Source: Dietzia lutea (GTDB lineage: Bacteria; Actinomycetota; Actinomycetes; Mycobacteriales; Mycobacteriaceae). From it: a stretch of DNA of 64,000 nt. Of the stretch, positions 1 through 8,678 are shown in pieces. Positions within the stretch are counted from its first letter, which is position 1. Each line of letters starts with the position of its first letter. The position numbers were made by a program, and so were the translations under genes. The stretch is taken from contig NZ_CP015449.1 in assembly GCF_003096075.1 (NCBI RefSeq), positions 3,217,001 through 3,281,000 of the forward strand, in the 5' to 3' direction. Under the pieces are notes generated by a model. It worked only from the letters and a program-made list of their open reading frames with translations. It was not told the origin of the DNA and ran no database searches.

Positions 1-1078
1 CACCTCGGCGCCGCAGGAGCTGGAAGCCCGGGATGCCGGCCACCGCCTCGAGGCACTGCTGCGCGACCTCGAGGATCTGGTGGACCTCCGGCGCGACGGT
101 GTCCATCGAGGCAAGCACCGGCATGATGTCGGTCTCCAGGCTCTCGCCCAGCGCGGGCAGGTGGTCGATGAACTTCACGACCGCCTTGATCTCCTCCGGG
201 TCGACCGACTCGAGGATCTCGTCGGCGATCGGCTCCAAAAGCGAGACGGTCTTGTCCGCCCACACGAGCACCTCGGTGAGACGTGTCGCGACGCGCCGCG
301 CGACCTCCGGGTCGAGGTCTGCGTCGACGAGCAGCGCCTCCACGACCGGTTTGACGGGGGCCAGCGCGGAGTCCGCGAAGTCGATGAGCGGTCCGACACG
401 CTCGATGAGCGAGCCCGCGTCGAGGACCAGCTCGTCCGCGGTGTCCACGGTCGCGCCGACCCGGGCGACCACTCCCTCTGCGGAGTCGATGGTCGTGCCG
501 ACCCGCGTCACGACCCCCTCCGCCGAATCGATGGTCGCGCCGACCCGCGTCACCACCCCCGCGGCCGAATCGATCGTGGCATCCACCCGACGCACCACGC
601 CCTCCGCCGAATCGATCGTGGCATCCACCCGACGCACCACGCCCTCCGCCGAATCGATCGTGGCATCCACCCGACGCACCACGCCCTCCGCCGAATCGAT
701 CGTGGCATCCACCCGACGCACCACGCCCTCCGCCGAATCGATGGTGCCGTCGACCCGACGGACTATCCCCTCCGCGTCGGTCACCGTCCCGGCCACCTGG
801 TCGATCATCTGATCGGCCCTGGCGACGGTGGTGCGGACGTCGTCGACGGTGCTGGTCGCGGAGGCGACGATCCCGTCGATCGCCCGCACGGTCCGGTTCA
901 CCTCGTCGAGCAGGACCTGAATCCGCTCGACCACCACCTCGACGTCGTCGAGCAGGGCCAGCACCCGAGCGGGCAGGAGGATCAACTCCCTGGCCACCCC
1001 GAGTTGCCACTCGACCACACGGAACGCCGCCCCCACTACGGAGACGGCGGAGGGCGCCCGCCGCTGGATCTCTGCCAT
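1..1078 (-). CDS. Coiled-coil repeat protein, 3' end cut by the window edge
   Basis: The reading frame is open from an ATG at 1078 to the left edge without a stop, giving at least 359 residues. The N-terminus (MAEIQRRAPSAVSVVG) is followed by an amphipathic segment and then at least eight 14-residue units of the type VRRVDATIDSAEGV, which are two heptads each and predict a long helical or coiled-coil rod. After the repeats comes a more ordinary acidic helical region (LTEVLVWADKTVSLLEPIADE). I see no signal peptide and no catalytic motif. Rods of this kind are often structural or apolipoprotein-like, but no function can be assigned. A weak -10-like CAGAAT lies 6 nt before the start. The opposite strand also has long open frames over this stretch, but they carry no recognisable protein. 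Confidence 0.75.
   Translation of the reverse strand, partial: MAEIQRRAPSAVSVVGAAFRVVEWQLGVARELILLPARVLALLDDVEVVVERIQVLLDEVNRTVRAIDGIVASATSTVDDVRTTVARADQMIDQVAGTVTDAEGIVRRVDGTIDSAEGVVRRVDATIDSAEGVVRRVDATIDSAEGVVRRVDATIDSAEGVVRRVDATIDSAAGVVTRVGATIDSAEGVVTRVGTTIDSAEGVVARVGATVDTADELVLDAGSLIERVGPLIDFADSALAPVKPVVEALLVDADLDPEVARRVATRLTEVLVWADKTVSLLEPIADEILESVDPEEIKAVVKFIDHLPALGESLETDIMPVLASMDTVAPEVHQILEVAQQCLEAVAGIPGFQLLRRRG
441..776 (-). repeat. Tandem 42-bp in-frame repeats (8 units)
   Basis: Eight consecutive 42-bp units start at 441, 483, 525, 567, 609, 651, 693 and 735. The four units from 567 to 734 are nearly identical at the DNA level and the flanking ones have diverged, as expected for recent expansion by slippage or unequal crossing-over. 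Each unit encodes 14 residues (two heptads), so the reading frame and helical phase are kept whatever the copy number. Confidence 0.9.
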
Positions 1079-1220
1079 GAGGTGATTCTGCCCCACCGGC
1101 TCTCGCGCCGCGGGCGCCCCGACGAGCCCGCCCGGGAACTCGCGAGGGGACGCGGCCTGCGGAAGCAGAGTCTTCCCTCACCTTGGACTGTTCGCTGACA
1201 ACGCATTAGCATCGGCGTTG

Positions 1221-1237
1221 TTACCGACGAGTAGGTT
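1221..1237 (+). promoter_or_regulatory. fadE5 promoter: -10 box overlapped by TTAC-N6-GTAG
   Basis: TAGGTT at 1232-1237 fits the actinobacterial TANNNT -10 pattern. TTAC-CGACGA-GTAG at 1221-1234 overlaps it. Similar TTAC-N6-GTAR elements lie at the fadA2/fabG4 promoter (8617-8630) and at the desaturase promoter (35672-35685). Overlap with the -10 box suggests repressor binding. The regulator is not known from sequence. Confidence 0.5.
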
Positions 1238-1319
1238 TCAGTGGCCCCGTGGGCGAGCAGCACCGACTCTTCGGGCGCGACCAATTCCATGACACGCACT
1301 CCGATCGGAGAAGACCGTA

Positions 1320-3158
1320 ATGGGTCACTACAAGAGCAACGTCCGGGATCTCGAGTTCAACATGTTCGAGGTCCTTGGCATGAACGAGGCACTCGACGCC
1401 GGCGAGTTCGGCGACATGGACACCGAGACCGCCAAGGGCATCCTCGACGAGGTCTCCACCCTGGCGGAGGGACCGGTCGCCGAGTCCTTCGCCTCCGCCG
1501 ACCGCAACCCGCCGGTGTTCGACCCGGAGACCCACTCTGTCTCCATCCCCGAGGACTTCAAGAAGTCGTTCAAGGCGTGGTTCGACGCCGGTTACTGGTC
1601 GATGGGTCTGCCCGACGAGATCGGCGGCATGCCGGCTCCCCGCGCGATGGTGTGGGCCGTCGGCGAGATGATGCTCGGCGCCAACGCGCCCGCGTTCATG
1701 TACTCGGCCGGCCCGTCCTTCGCGGCGGTGCTCTACGAGAACGGCACCGAGGAGCAGAAGAAGTGGGCCGCCACCTGCGTCGAGCGCGGCTGGGGCGCCA
1801 CCATGGTGCTCACCGAGCCCGACGCCGGCTCCGACGTCGGCGCGGGTCGCACCAAGGCCATCAAGCAGGACGACGGCTCGTGGCACATCGAGGGCGTCAA
1901 GCGCTTCATCACCTCGGCCGACTCGGACGACATGTTCGAGAACATCTTCCACCTGGTCCTGGCACGCCCCGAGGGCGCCGGACCGGGCACCAAAGGCCTG
2001 TCCCTGTTCTTCGTGCCGAAGTTCCACTTCGACTTCGAGAACGACGAGCTGGGCGAGCGCAACGGCGTGTTCGTCACCGGCGTCGAGCACAAGATGGGCA
2101 TCAAGGCGTCCACCACGTGTGAGGTCACCTTCGGCGGCCACGGCGTGCCCGCCAAGGGCTGGATGGTCGGCGGCGACGTGCTCAACCAGGGCATCCGCCA
2201 GATGTTCGACGTCATCGAGCACGCCCGCATGATGGTCGGCACCAAGGCCATCTCGACCCTGTCGACCGGTTACCTCAACGCCCTCGAGTTCGCCAAGGAG
2301 CGCGTCCAGGGCGGCGACATGACCGAGATGGCCGACAAGACCGCGCCGCGCGTGACGATCACCCACCACCCGGACGTGCGTCGCGCCCTCATCCGCCAGA
2401 AGGCGTTCGCCGAGGGCCTGCGCGCGGTGTACATGTACACCGCCGCCCATCAGGATCCCGAGACGGCCGTACGCGCCTCGGGCGCGGACGCCGAGCTGGC
2501 CCACCGCGTCAACGACCTGCTCCTGCCGATCGTCAAGGGCGTGGGCTCCGAGCGTGCCTACGAGCTGCTGACCGAGTCGCTGCAGACGTTCGGTGGGTCC
2601 GGCTTCCTGCAGGACTACCCGATCGAGCAGTACATCCGCGACGCCAAGATCGACTCCCTCTACGAGGGCACCACGGCCATCCAGGCGCAGGATTTCTTCT
2701 TCCGCAAGATCGCCCGGGACCGCGGCACCGCAGTCGGTCACATCTCGGCGCAGATCAAGCACTTCCTGGGCAGCGACGCCTGCGGCGGGAAGCTGGCCGC
2801 CGAGCGCGAGCTGCTGGCCACCGCGCTGGCCGACGTCGAGGCCATGCTCGGCACGTGCTTCGAGCACCTCATGGGCTCCCAGGACGAGCCGACGCGCCTG
2901 TACACGGTCGGGCTCGCCTCGGTGCGCGTGCTCATGGCGTTCGGTGACCTCATGATGGGCTGGCGTCTGCTGGTCGGCGCCGAGGTCGCCCTCGGCAAGG
3001 TGGACGGCGCGTCTGACGACGACAAGGCCTTCTACAACGGCAAGATCGCCGCCGCCCGGTGGTTCGCGAAGAACGAACTGCCCCTCCTCACCGCCACCCG
3101 GGGAATCGTCTCTGGGCTCGGCAACGAGCTCATGGAGCTGGACGAGGCCGCGTTCTGA
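1320..3158 (+). CDS. fadE5: Acyl-CoA dehydrogenase, FadE5-like
   Basis: A FAD-dependent acyl-CoA dehydrogenase of 612 residues, matching the length of mycobacterial FadE5 (about 611). It would introduce the alpha,beta double bond into fatty acyl-CoA in the cytoplasm. The N-terminus [10 protein letters not shown] and the C-terminus MELDEAAF match the FadE5 family as I recall it. The substrate/FAD signature [12 protein letters not shown] lies near residue 160, and the catalytic-base motif [12 protein letters not shown] puts the glutamate at about residue 449. The C-terminal extension typical of long-chain members is present. A Shine-Dalgarno GGAGAAG precedes the ATG. In M. tuberculosis this gene lies beside fadA2, fabG4 and htdX; here a catalase and a VanW gene intervene, yet the promoters share an operator-like element. 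Confidence 0.95.
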   Translation: MGHYKSNVRDLEFNMFEVLGMNEALDAGEFGDMDTETAKGILDEVSTLAEGPVAESFASADRNPPVFDPETHSVSIPEDFKKSFKAWFDAGYWSMGLPDEIGGMPAPRAMVWAVGEMMLGANAPAFMYSAGPSFAAVLYENGTEEQKKWAATCVERGWGATMVLTEPDAGSDVGAGRTKAIKQDDGSWHIEGVKRFITSADSDDMFENIFHLVLARPEGAGPGTKGLSLFFVPKFHFDFENDELGERNGVFVTGVEHKMGIKASTTCEVTFGGHGVPAKGWMVGGDVLNQGIRQMFDVIEHARMMVGTKAISTLSTGYLNALEFAKERVQGGDMTEMADKTAPRVTITHHPDVRRALIRQKAFAEGLRAVYMYTAAHQDPETAVRASGADAELAHRVNDLLLPIVKGVGSERAYELLTESLQTFGGSGFLQDYPIEQYIRDAKIDSLYEGTTAIQAQDFFFRKIARDRGTAVGHISAQIKHFLGSDACGGKLAAERELLATALADVEAMLGTCFEHLMGSQDEPTRLYTVGLASVRVLMAFGDLMMGWRLLVGAEVALGKVDGASDDDKAFYNGKIAAARWFAKNELPLLTATRGIVSGLGNELMELDEAAF

Positions 3159-3197
3159 CGTACCTCTGACGGGCCCGACACCGGGCCCACCCGGAAC

Positions 3198-3230
3198 GAT
3201 CCGCCGTCCGTGGTCCACGGGCGGCGGATC
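3198..3230 (+). terminator. Hairpin terminator after fadE5
   Basis: A 16-bp stem with one mismatch (GATCCGCCGTCCGTGG at 3198-3213 against its complement at 3215-3230) follows the fadE5 stop by 40 nt and precedes the catalase leader. There is no long T-run, as is usual for actinobacterial terminators. Confidence 0.7.
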
Positions 3231-3354
3231 GCCGCATTTCGGATGGTTGTCGCGGGTCTGGTCAAACCGGTGGACCCGTGAGCGCCGTGAATTTAGGGTC
3301 GGGGCCACGACCAGCCCCACCGGACGGGCGAAGCCTTCTACCCGAGGAGAATCG

Positions 3355-4995
3355 ATGTCCGAAGAGCGCAGGCACGACGACCCCATCTTGACCACCCGCC
3401 AGGGACACCCGGTCCACGACAACCAGAACACCCGCACCGTCGGGGCCCGCGGCCCCGCGACGCTGGAGAACTACCAGTTCCTGGAGAAGATCAGCCACTT
3501 CGACCGCGAGCGGATCCCGGAGCGGGTCGTGCACGCGCGCGGTTTCGTCGCCTACGGCGAGTTCGAGGCGACCGGGAAGTGGGGCGACGAGCCCATCTCG
3601 AAGTACACCCGGGCCAAGCTGTTCCAGGAGCCGGGCAAGAAGACCGACGTCGCCATCCGCTTCTCCACGGTGATCGGCGGCCGGGACTCCTCCGAGGTGG
3701 CGCGGGACCCGCGCGGCTTCGCGGTGAAGTTCTACACGGAGGACGGCAACTGGGACCTCGTCGGGAACAACCTCGGCGTCTTCTTCATCCGCGACGCCAT
3801 CAAGTTCCCGGACGTCATCCACTCCCTCAAGCCCGACCCCATCACGTTCCGCCAGGATCCGGCGCGGATCTACGACTTCATGTCGCAGTCGCCGGAGGCG
3901 ATGCACATGCTGGTCAACCTCTTCAGCCCGCGCGGCATCCCGGCCGACTACCGGCACATGCAGGGCTTCGGCGTGAACACCTACCGCTGGGTCAACGCCG
4001 AGGGCGAGAGCCACCTGGTGAAGTACCACTGGCTGCCCCACCAGGGCGTCAAGAGCCTCACCGAGGAGGACGCGGCGAACATCCAGGCGCACGACACCGG
4101 TCACGCGTCCAAGGATCTGTACGAGGCCATCGAGAACGGCGACTACCCCAAGTGGGATCTGGTCGTCCAGATGATGTCGGATGACGACCATCCCGAGCTG
4201 GACTTCGACCCGCTGGACGACACCAAGACGTGGCCGGAGAACGACTTCGAGCCGAAGCTGGTCGGCACCATGACGCTCAACCGCAACGTCACCGACCACC
4301 ACAACGAGAACGAGCAGATCTCGTTCGGTACCGGTGTCCTGGTCGACGGCCTGGAGTTCTCCGACGACAAGATGCTGGTCGGTCGCACGTTCTCCTACAG
4401 CGACACCCAGCGCTACCGCGTCGGCGCCAACTACCTGCAGCTGCCGGTCAACAGCGCCAAGAACGCCACGGTCGCCACCAACCAGCGTGGCGGCTCAATG
4501 TCGTACGGCGTGGACCTGCAGGGGCAGAACCCCCACGTGAACTACGAGCCGTCCACGATGAACGGCCTCCGCGAGTCCGAGCCGACCGGCGAGGAGGAGG
4601 TGGGTCCCGAGCTGCGGGGTCGCCTCACGCGCAGCGAGTACCCCCGCACCAACGACTACGTGCAGGCGGGCCAGCGCTTCCGCCTCATGGAGGACTGGGA
4701 GCGCGACGACCTGGTGAAAAACTTCATCGACAACATCGGGCAGGCCACCCGCGAGGTGCAGGAGCGCATGGTCTGGCACCTGTTCATGTGCGAGGACGAG
4801 CTCGGCCAGCGCGTCGGTGACGGTCTGGGCATCTCGGCCGACGACGTCCGTCACCTCGAGCCGCTGCCCAAGCAACAGCTCACCAACGAGGAGCGCGAGC
4901 GCATGGCCAACCTCGGCAAGAACGGCCCCCGGAACGTCGAGGGCCTGACGATGACGCACTGCGTGCCCAACGAGCGGGTCGTCGTCGAGCGCTGA
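3355..4995 (+). CDS. katA: Monofunctional haem catalase
   Basis: Disproportionates hydrogen peroxide to water and oxygen in the cytoplasm. The protein has 546 residues from the ATG at 3355, chosen because GAGGAGA precedes it at good spacing; the frame is open further upstream but has no ribosome-binding site there. The distal haem histidine is His60 in VVHARG, the conserved asparagine pair is Asn138/Asn139 in [12 protein letters not shown], and the proximal haem ligand is Tyr348 in [14 protein letters not shown], a slight variant of the usual RLFSY. The length fits small-subunit catalases with a modest C-terminal tail. The gene stands alone between two hairpins. I see no OxyR or FurA gene next to it, so its regulation is not visible here. 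Confidence 0.95.
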   Translation: MSEERRHDDPILTTRQGHPVHDNQNTRTVGARGPATLENYQFLEKISHFDRERIPERVVHARGFVAYGEFEATGKWGDEPISKYTRAKLFQEPGKKTDVAIRFSTVIGGRDSSEVARDPRGFAVKFYTEDGNWDLVGNNLGVFFIRDAIKFPDVIHSLKPDPITFRQDPARIYDFMSQSPEAMHMLVNLFSPRGIPADYRHMQGFGVNTYRWVNAEGESHLVKYHWLPHQGVKSLTEEDAANIQAHDTGHASKDLYEAIENGDYPKWDLVVQMMSDDDHPELDFDPLDDTKTWPENDFEPKLVGTMTLNRNVTDHHNENEQISFGTGVLVDGLEFSDDKMLVGRTFSYSDTQRYRVGANYLQLPVNSAKNATVATNQRGGSMSYGVDLQGQNPHVNYEPSTMNGLRESEPTGEEEVGPELRGRLTRSEYPRTNDYVQAGQRFRLMEDWERDDLVKNFIDNIGQATREVQERMVWHLFMCEDELGQRVGDGLGISADDVRHLEPLPKQQLTNEERERMANLGKNGPRNVEGLTMTHCVPNERVVVER

Positions 4996-5012
4996 CGGTC
5001 CCGCCGGCCGCC

Positions 5013-5040
5013 GGCCCGGCCGGTCCCCACCGGCCGGGCC
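5013..5040. terminator. Perfect GC-rich hairpin between convergent genes
   Basis: GGCCCGGCCGGT, CCCC loop, ACCGGCCGGGCC: a perfect 12-bp stem 17 nt after the catalase stop. It can serve the rightward catalase and, from the other side, the leftward VanW gene. Confidence 0.75.
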
Positions 5041-5052
5041 ACCCCACCGAAA

Positions 5053-5118
5053 TCCGCTACCCGGAATCCGGATCTGCTACCCCGACAGGAGTAGCGGATG
5101 TCGATTCCGGGTAGCGGA
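5053..5118. repeat. Nested palindrome built from GTAGCGGA-type units
   Basis: Outer arms TCCGCTACCCGGAATC (5053-5068) and GATTCCGGGTAGCGGA (5103-5118) are perfect complements. Inside lies a second imperfect pair, GATCTGCTAC (5071-5080) against GTAGCGGATG (5091-5100). The same short word is thus used four times in a 66-bp element between convergent genes. It could be an extra terminator, a folded 3'-end RNA or a small dispersed palindromic repeat. Confidence 0.6.
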
Positions 5119-5140
5119 CTTTCGCGCGTGCGGGGCCGGG

Positions 5141-7081
5141 TCAATTGCCGGGCAGCCCGGGGATGCGGATCTCAGGCAGGCCCGGGATGCGGATCGGGCC
5201 AGGCCCGGGCGGCGGGGGCGGCGGTGGTGCGTCGGCGTCGGCGTCGGGGGCGGCGGCGGGTTCCTCGGCCCGGCACTCGATCCGCTCCTGCGCGGCATAG
5301 GTGGACGACACGGTGTCGGTACTGACGGTGGTGCCGCCACGCTGGACGGTCCGCGTGACCCGCGCCGTGTAGCCGTCCCGGCCCGCGCTCGGAGTGCAGC
5401 CCGCGGTGGTGACCACCCGGGTCGGCGCCCGCCGGACGTCGGTGCGGGGCGCCGTGGAGATACGGACGGTGTACTCGCGAGTGCCCCACAGTCGGACCGT
5501 CACCGAGTTCCCGCTGCCGGAGGCGTCGATCACGAGCCCGGTGCCCTGCGCGTTGCGGAAACCCACGTCGGCCGAGGCCGTGACATCTCGCCCGGCGGGG
5601 AACGCGTCGCCGTCGACGCCACGCGACGTGCGCACCGGGTCCTGGGCGCCGGCCTCGAACGCGGCGTTGAACAGTGCGGTGGCCACGGCGTCGGCGGAGG
5701 TGTCCCCGGAGACCGTGCCGGCGAGCTCCTCCATCGAGAAGCTCTCCCCCGCGGGGATGAAGTGCCCGGCGAGCGAGGCGATCATCGACTGGGCCTGCCC
5801 GTTCGCGCCGACGGCCACCGTGAACTGACCGACCGGCTCCCGGATTCCGGCCCGCTCGGCCTCCTCTGTGGTGAGCTCGGGATCGCGACCCACGTAGCTG
5901 ACCGGCAGCACGCGCGGGCCCTCGGTGTCCGTGAGCTGGCCGGGGAGCGCACCGAGCAGCGGGCCCCACTCGACCGTGCGCCCCTGGACCGCGGGCACGA
6001 CCGTGGCGGTGGTCCCGCTGAAGGAGAAGGTGGCGTCCCGGCCCTCCTGTTCGGTCGGCTCCACGAGCGGCTCGAGGATGCCCTTGGCGGCGTCGGCGTC
6101 GAAGCGCGGCTCGAGCACGTCGCCCTCGCGCACGAAGGTCAGGTACTCGCCGATCCGATCGCGGGGGAAGACCACGGGCACGGCGTCGGGGTCGTCCGGG
6201 TCGATCATCTCGACCTCCCGCTCGGCGGTCTCGGGACGCTCCCGGCCGGCGGGCGGCGGCGGGGCCGGCATCCGGGTGGTGAGGGTCGTGACCGGCGGCT
6301 CGGTCCCGTCCTCGCGGATCCGGGAGGCCAGCAGCGTCACGTCGCGGGTGGCGGCGGGTTCGGCCACGTCCCGGATCAGTGCGCGGACCTGCTCGGCGTC
6401 GGTCTCGGTGGGCGTGTAGTCGACGGGCAGGTCCACGCCGTCGTCGTCGAGCCAGTGCTCGAGCACCGCGTCGCGGGAGTTCTCGATCTGCAGGCGCTGG
6501 CCGTCGAGCGGGATGGCCGAGCGCACCCGGTCGCGGTCGAACCAGATGGCCCCCTCGCGGGGTTCGAAATCAGCCTGCAGCGCGAGCCGTTCGAGGAAGT
6601 CGGTGAGCCGGGCGTCGGGAATGACGCTGGCGATGCCGACGTCGGTGGACCACACCAGGCTGATCAGCCGGGTGATCGGGTTGAGGGGCTGCTCACCGGC
6701 CCGGTCGAGCGTGCCCTGCCAGTCCACCGACAGGCCGACCGCCTGCGGGTCCAGCGTCGTGGACACGGCCCCGGCACGTAGATCCACCTCGTCGTCGACC
6801 CGTGGCCCCAGTTCCTCGACCAGGCGCCGCTCGGCGTCGGCCGTGGTCATCCCGCCGACCACGATCCCGGAGACCTCGGTGCCGCGCGGTACGCGGCCGA
6901 TGCTGTTGACCAGGTCGAATCCGTACAACACCGCGAGCGCCATGAACGCGCCCACGCCCGTGTACAGCCAGCGCGAGTGCACGCGGTAGCTGCGCCGGTC
7001 GGACGCGGTCGGCCGGGGCTCGGACCCCTCGATGGCGACGGGCCGGGCCGGGCCGCCGTCGGTGCTGGTGGACTCGTCCAC
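5141..7081 (-). CDS. VanW-family envelope protein with peptidoglycan-binding-like region
   Basis: A 646-residue protein from a GTG at 7081 (AGGAGG 8 nt upstream). A short cytoplasmic head is followed by one membrane segment at about residues 36-57 (WLYTGVGAFMALAVLYG), then a large extracellular part. GTEVSGIVVGGMTTADAERRL right after the membrane resembles the start of the PG_binding_4 (YoaR-type) domain. A VanW core around residues 430-560 contains LAGHFIPAGESFSMEELAG. The C-terminus is rich in Pro, Ala and Asp and ends RIPGLPEIRIPGLPGN. VanW proteins occur with glycopeptide-resistance genes, but their biochemistry is unsettled; there are no van genes here, so a general cell-wall role is more likely. 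Confidence 0.85.
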   Translation of the reverse strand: MDESTSTDGGPARPVAIEGSEPRPTASDRRSYRVHSRWLYTGVGAFMALAVLYGFDLVNSIGRVPRGTEVSGIVVGGMTTADAERRLVEELGPRVDDEVDLRAGAVSTTLDPQAVGLSVDWQGTLDRAGEQPLNPITRLISLVWSTDVGIASVIPDARLTDFLERLALQADFEPREGAIWFDRDRVRSAIPLDGQRLQIENSRDAVLEHWLDDDGVDLPVDYTPTETDAEQVRALIRDVAEPAATRDVTLLASRIREDGTEPPVTTLTTRMPAPPPPAGRERPETAEREVEMIDPDDPDAVPVVFPRDRIGEYLTFVREGDVLEPRFDADAAKGILEPLVEPTEQEGRDATFSFSGTTATVVPAVQGRTVEWGPLLGALPGQLTDTEGPRVLPVSYVGRDPELTTEEAERAGIREPVGQFTVAVGANGQAQSMIASLAGHFIPAGESFSMEELAGTVSGDTSADAVATALFNAAFEAGAQDPVRTSRGVDGDAFPAGRDVTASADVGFRNAQGTGLVIDASGSGNSVTVRLWGTREYTVRISTAPRTDVRRAPTRVVTTAGCTPSAGRDGYTARVTRTVQRGGTTVSTDTVSSTYAAQERIECRAEEPAAAPDADADAPPPPPPPGPGPIRIPGLPEIRIPGLPGN

Positions 7082-7192
7082 TCGTCACGCCTCCTCACGA
7101 AGCGGGGGCGGTGCCCCGGCGGGGCGCCGGCCTCCGGACTCCCGCACGAAGCACTGTGCACACCACTATGACGGACCGGTGCGATGAGCGCA

Positions 7193-7215
7193 GCCCCCGC
7201 GCCGGGCGCGGGGGC
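7193..7215 (-). terminator. Hairpin terminator after fadA2
   Basis: GCCCCCGCGCC (7193-7203) and GGCGCGGGGGC (7205-7215) form a perfect 11-bp stem, 27 nt beyond the fadA2 stop and before the VanW gene start on the same strand. Confidence 0.65.
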
Positions 7216-7241
7216 CGCAGGTCAGGCGTTCCGAGGGCGGG

Positions 7242-8555
7242 TCAGCGCTCGACGATCGCGGTGACGCCCTGGCCGCCGGCCGCGCAGATGGACACGAGCG
7301 CGCGGCCGGAGCCCTTCTGTTCGAGGAGCTTGGCGGTGGCGGACAGGATGCGACCGCCGGTCGCGGCGAACGGGTGGCCGGCCGCCAGCGAGGAGCCGTT
7401 GACGTTGAGCTTCGACCGGTCGATCGAGCCCAACGCCTTGTCCAGACCCAGCCGTTCGGTGCAGTACTCCTCGGACTCCCACGCGGCGAGGGTGGCCAGG
7501 ACCTGCGAGGCGAACGCCTCGTGGATCTCGTAGTAGTCGAAGTCCTGCAGGGTGAGGCCGTTGCGGGCGAGCAGGCGCGCCACCGCGTAGGTCGGGGCCA
7601 TGAGCAGGCCGTCCGGGTTGCGGCCCTCGCGCCCGTGGATGAAGTCCACGGACGCGGTCTCGGAGTCCACGAGGTAGGCGCGGACGGGCAGCTTGTGCTC
7701 GGCGGCCCACTCCTCGCTGGCCAGCAGCACCGCGGAGGCGCCGTCGGTGAGCGGGGTGGAGTTGCCGGCCGTCATGGTGGCCTCGGTGCCGTGGGCCTCG
7801 GCGTCGCGCTTTCCGAAGACGGGCTTGAGCTTGCCCAGCTTCTCCTCGGAGGAGTCGGGCCGCATATTGTCGTCGCGGGCCACGCCCAGGTACGGGGTCA
7901 CCAGGTCGTCCTGGAAGCCCGACTCGTAGGAGGCGGCGAGGTTGCGGTGGCTGGCCGCGGCCAGCGCGTCCTGGTCGGCGCGCGAGACGCCGAACTCGCG
8001 GGCGGTGATCGCGGCGTGCTCGCCCATGGACAGCCCGGTGCGCGGCTCGGCGTTCTGCGGCTGCTCGGGCACGAGGCCCTGCGGGCGGATCTCGCCGAGC
8101 AGCTTGAGGCGGTCGACGGTGCTCTTGGCCGCGGTGAGCTTGATGAGGGTCTTGCGCAGGTCGTCGTTGACCGACAGCGGGGCGTCCGAGGTGGTGTCGG
8201 TGCCGCCGGCGACGCCGGACTCGATGCGGCCGAGCGCGATCGCGTCGGCGACCTGGATGGCGGCGGCCAGGCCGGTGCCGCAGGCCTGCTGCACGTCGTA
8301 GGCCGGGGTCGACGAGTCGAGGACGGAACCGATCACGGACTCGCGCGTGAGGTTGAAGTCGCGGGAATGCTTGAGGACGGCGCCGGCGACGACGGAGCCG
8401 AGGCGCTCGCCTTGCAGGTTGTACCGGCTTGCCAGCCCGTCGATCGCCGCGGTGAGCATGTCCTGGTTGGAGGCGTCCGCGTACTTGCCGTTCGAGCGGG
8501 CGAAGGGGATTCGGTTGCCGCCGACGATGGCGACCTTGCGGGGGCTTGTGGTCAC
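7242..8555 (-). CDS. fadA2: Acetyl-CoA acetyltransferase (thiolase), FadA2-like
   Basis: Thiolase of 437 residues, close to mycobacterial FadA2 (about 440), catalysing cleavage or formation of 3-ketoacyl-CoA. The acylated cysteine is Cys92 in QQACGTGLAAA. The catalytic histidine lies in the GHPFAATGG motif near residue 390, and the second cysteine in SICAAGGQG near the C-terminus. The start is a GTG at 8555 with GGGAG eight bases upstream. The frame stays open for a further 2.5 kb upstream because it runs antisense to fabG4 and htdX; that part is not coding. It is divergent from fabG4 across a 123-bp region with a shared operator-like element. Confidence 0.95.
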   Translation of the reverse strand: MTTSPRKVAIVGGNRIPFARSNGKYADASNQDMLTAAIDGLASRYNLQGERLGSVVAGAVLKHSRDFNLTRESVIGSVLDSSTPAYDVQQACGTGLAAAIQVADAIALGRIESGVAGGTDTTSDAPLSVNDDLRKTLIKLTAAKSTVDRLKLLGEIRPQGLVPEQPQNAEPRTGLSMGEHAAITAREFGVSRADQDALAAASHRNLAASYESGFQDDLVTPYLGVARDDNMRPDSSEEKLGKLKPVFGKRDAEAHGTEATMTAGNSTPLTDGASAVLLASEEWAAEHKLPVRAYLVDSETASVDFIHGREGRNPDGLLMAPTYAVARLLARNGLTLQDFDYYEIHEAFASQVLATLAAWESEEYCTERLGLDKALGSIDRSKLNVNGSSLAAGHPFAATGGRILSATAKLLEQKGSGRALVSICAAGGQGVTAIVER

Positions 8556-8616
8556 GTGTGTCACTCCCGTTTGTTCTCGGTGTCCGGTGGCCCGAAACGC
8601 GGCCCTGGCAGTATTG

Positions 8617-8635
8617 TTACTCAGCGGTAAGTTAC
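8617..8635. promoter_or_regulatory. Divergent operator TTAC-N6-GTAA-G-TTAC between fadA2 and fabG4
   Basis: TTAC-TCAGCG-GTAA (8617-8630) and the overlapping palindrome GTAAGTTAC (8627-8635) form three half-sites. The palindrome contains TANNNT boxes on both strands (TAAGTT at 8628-8633 rightward, TAACTT leftward), so the site would cover both start points. It matches the elements at 1221 and 35672. Confidence 0.5.
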
Positions 8636-8678
8636 TTGTCGACCCGTAGTACCGCACCTTTCCCAGGAGATGATCGCC

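Noticed and set aside
441-776. CRISPR-like regular repeats
   Set aside because: Units are contiguous without spacers, in frame with a gene, and vary gradually; the same holds for 25861-26160.
33-1198. Two overlapping plus-strand open frames over the 42-bp repeats
   Set aside because: Their products are low-complexity Arg/Ser/Thr or His/Arg/Asp mixtures; the minus-strand frame gives regular heptads and a normal N-terminus.
1221-3437. A 738-residue open frame on the minus strand across fadE5
   Set aside because: It is antisense to a well-supported FadE5 gene; its product is His/Val/Leu/Gly-rich without domains, a usual by-product of high-GC codon bias.
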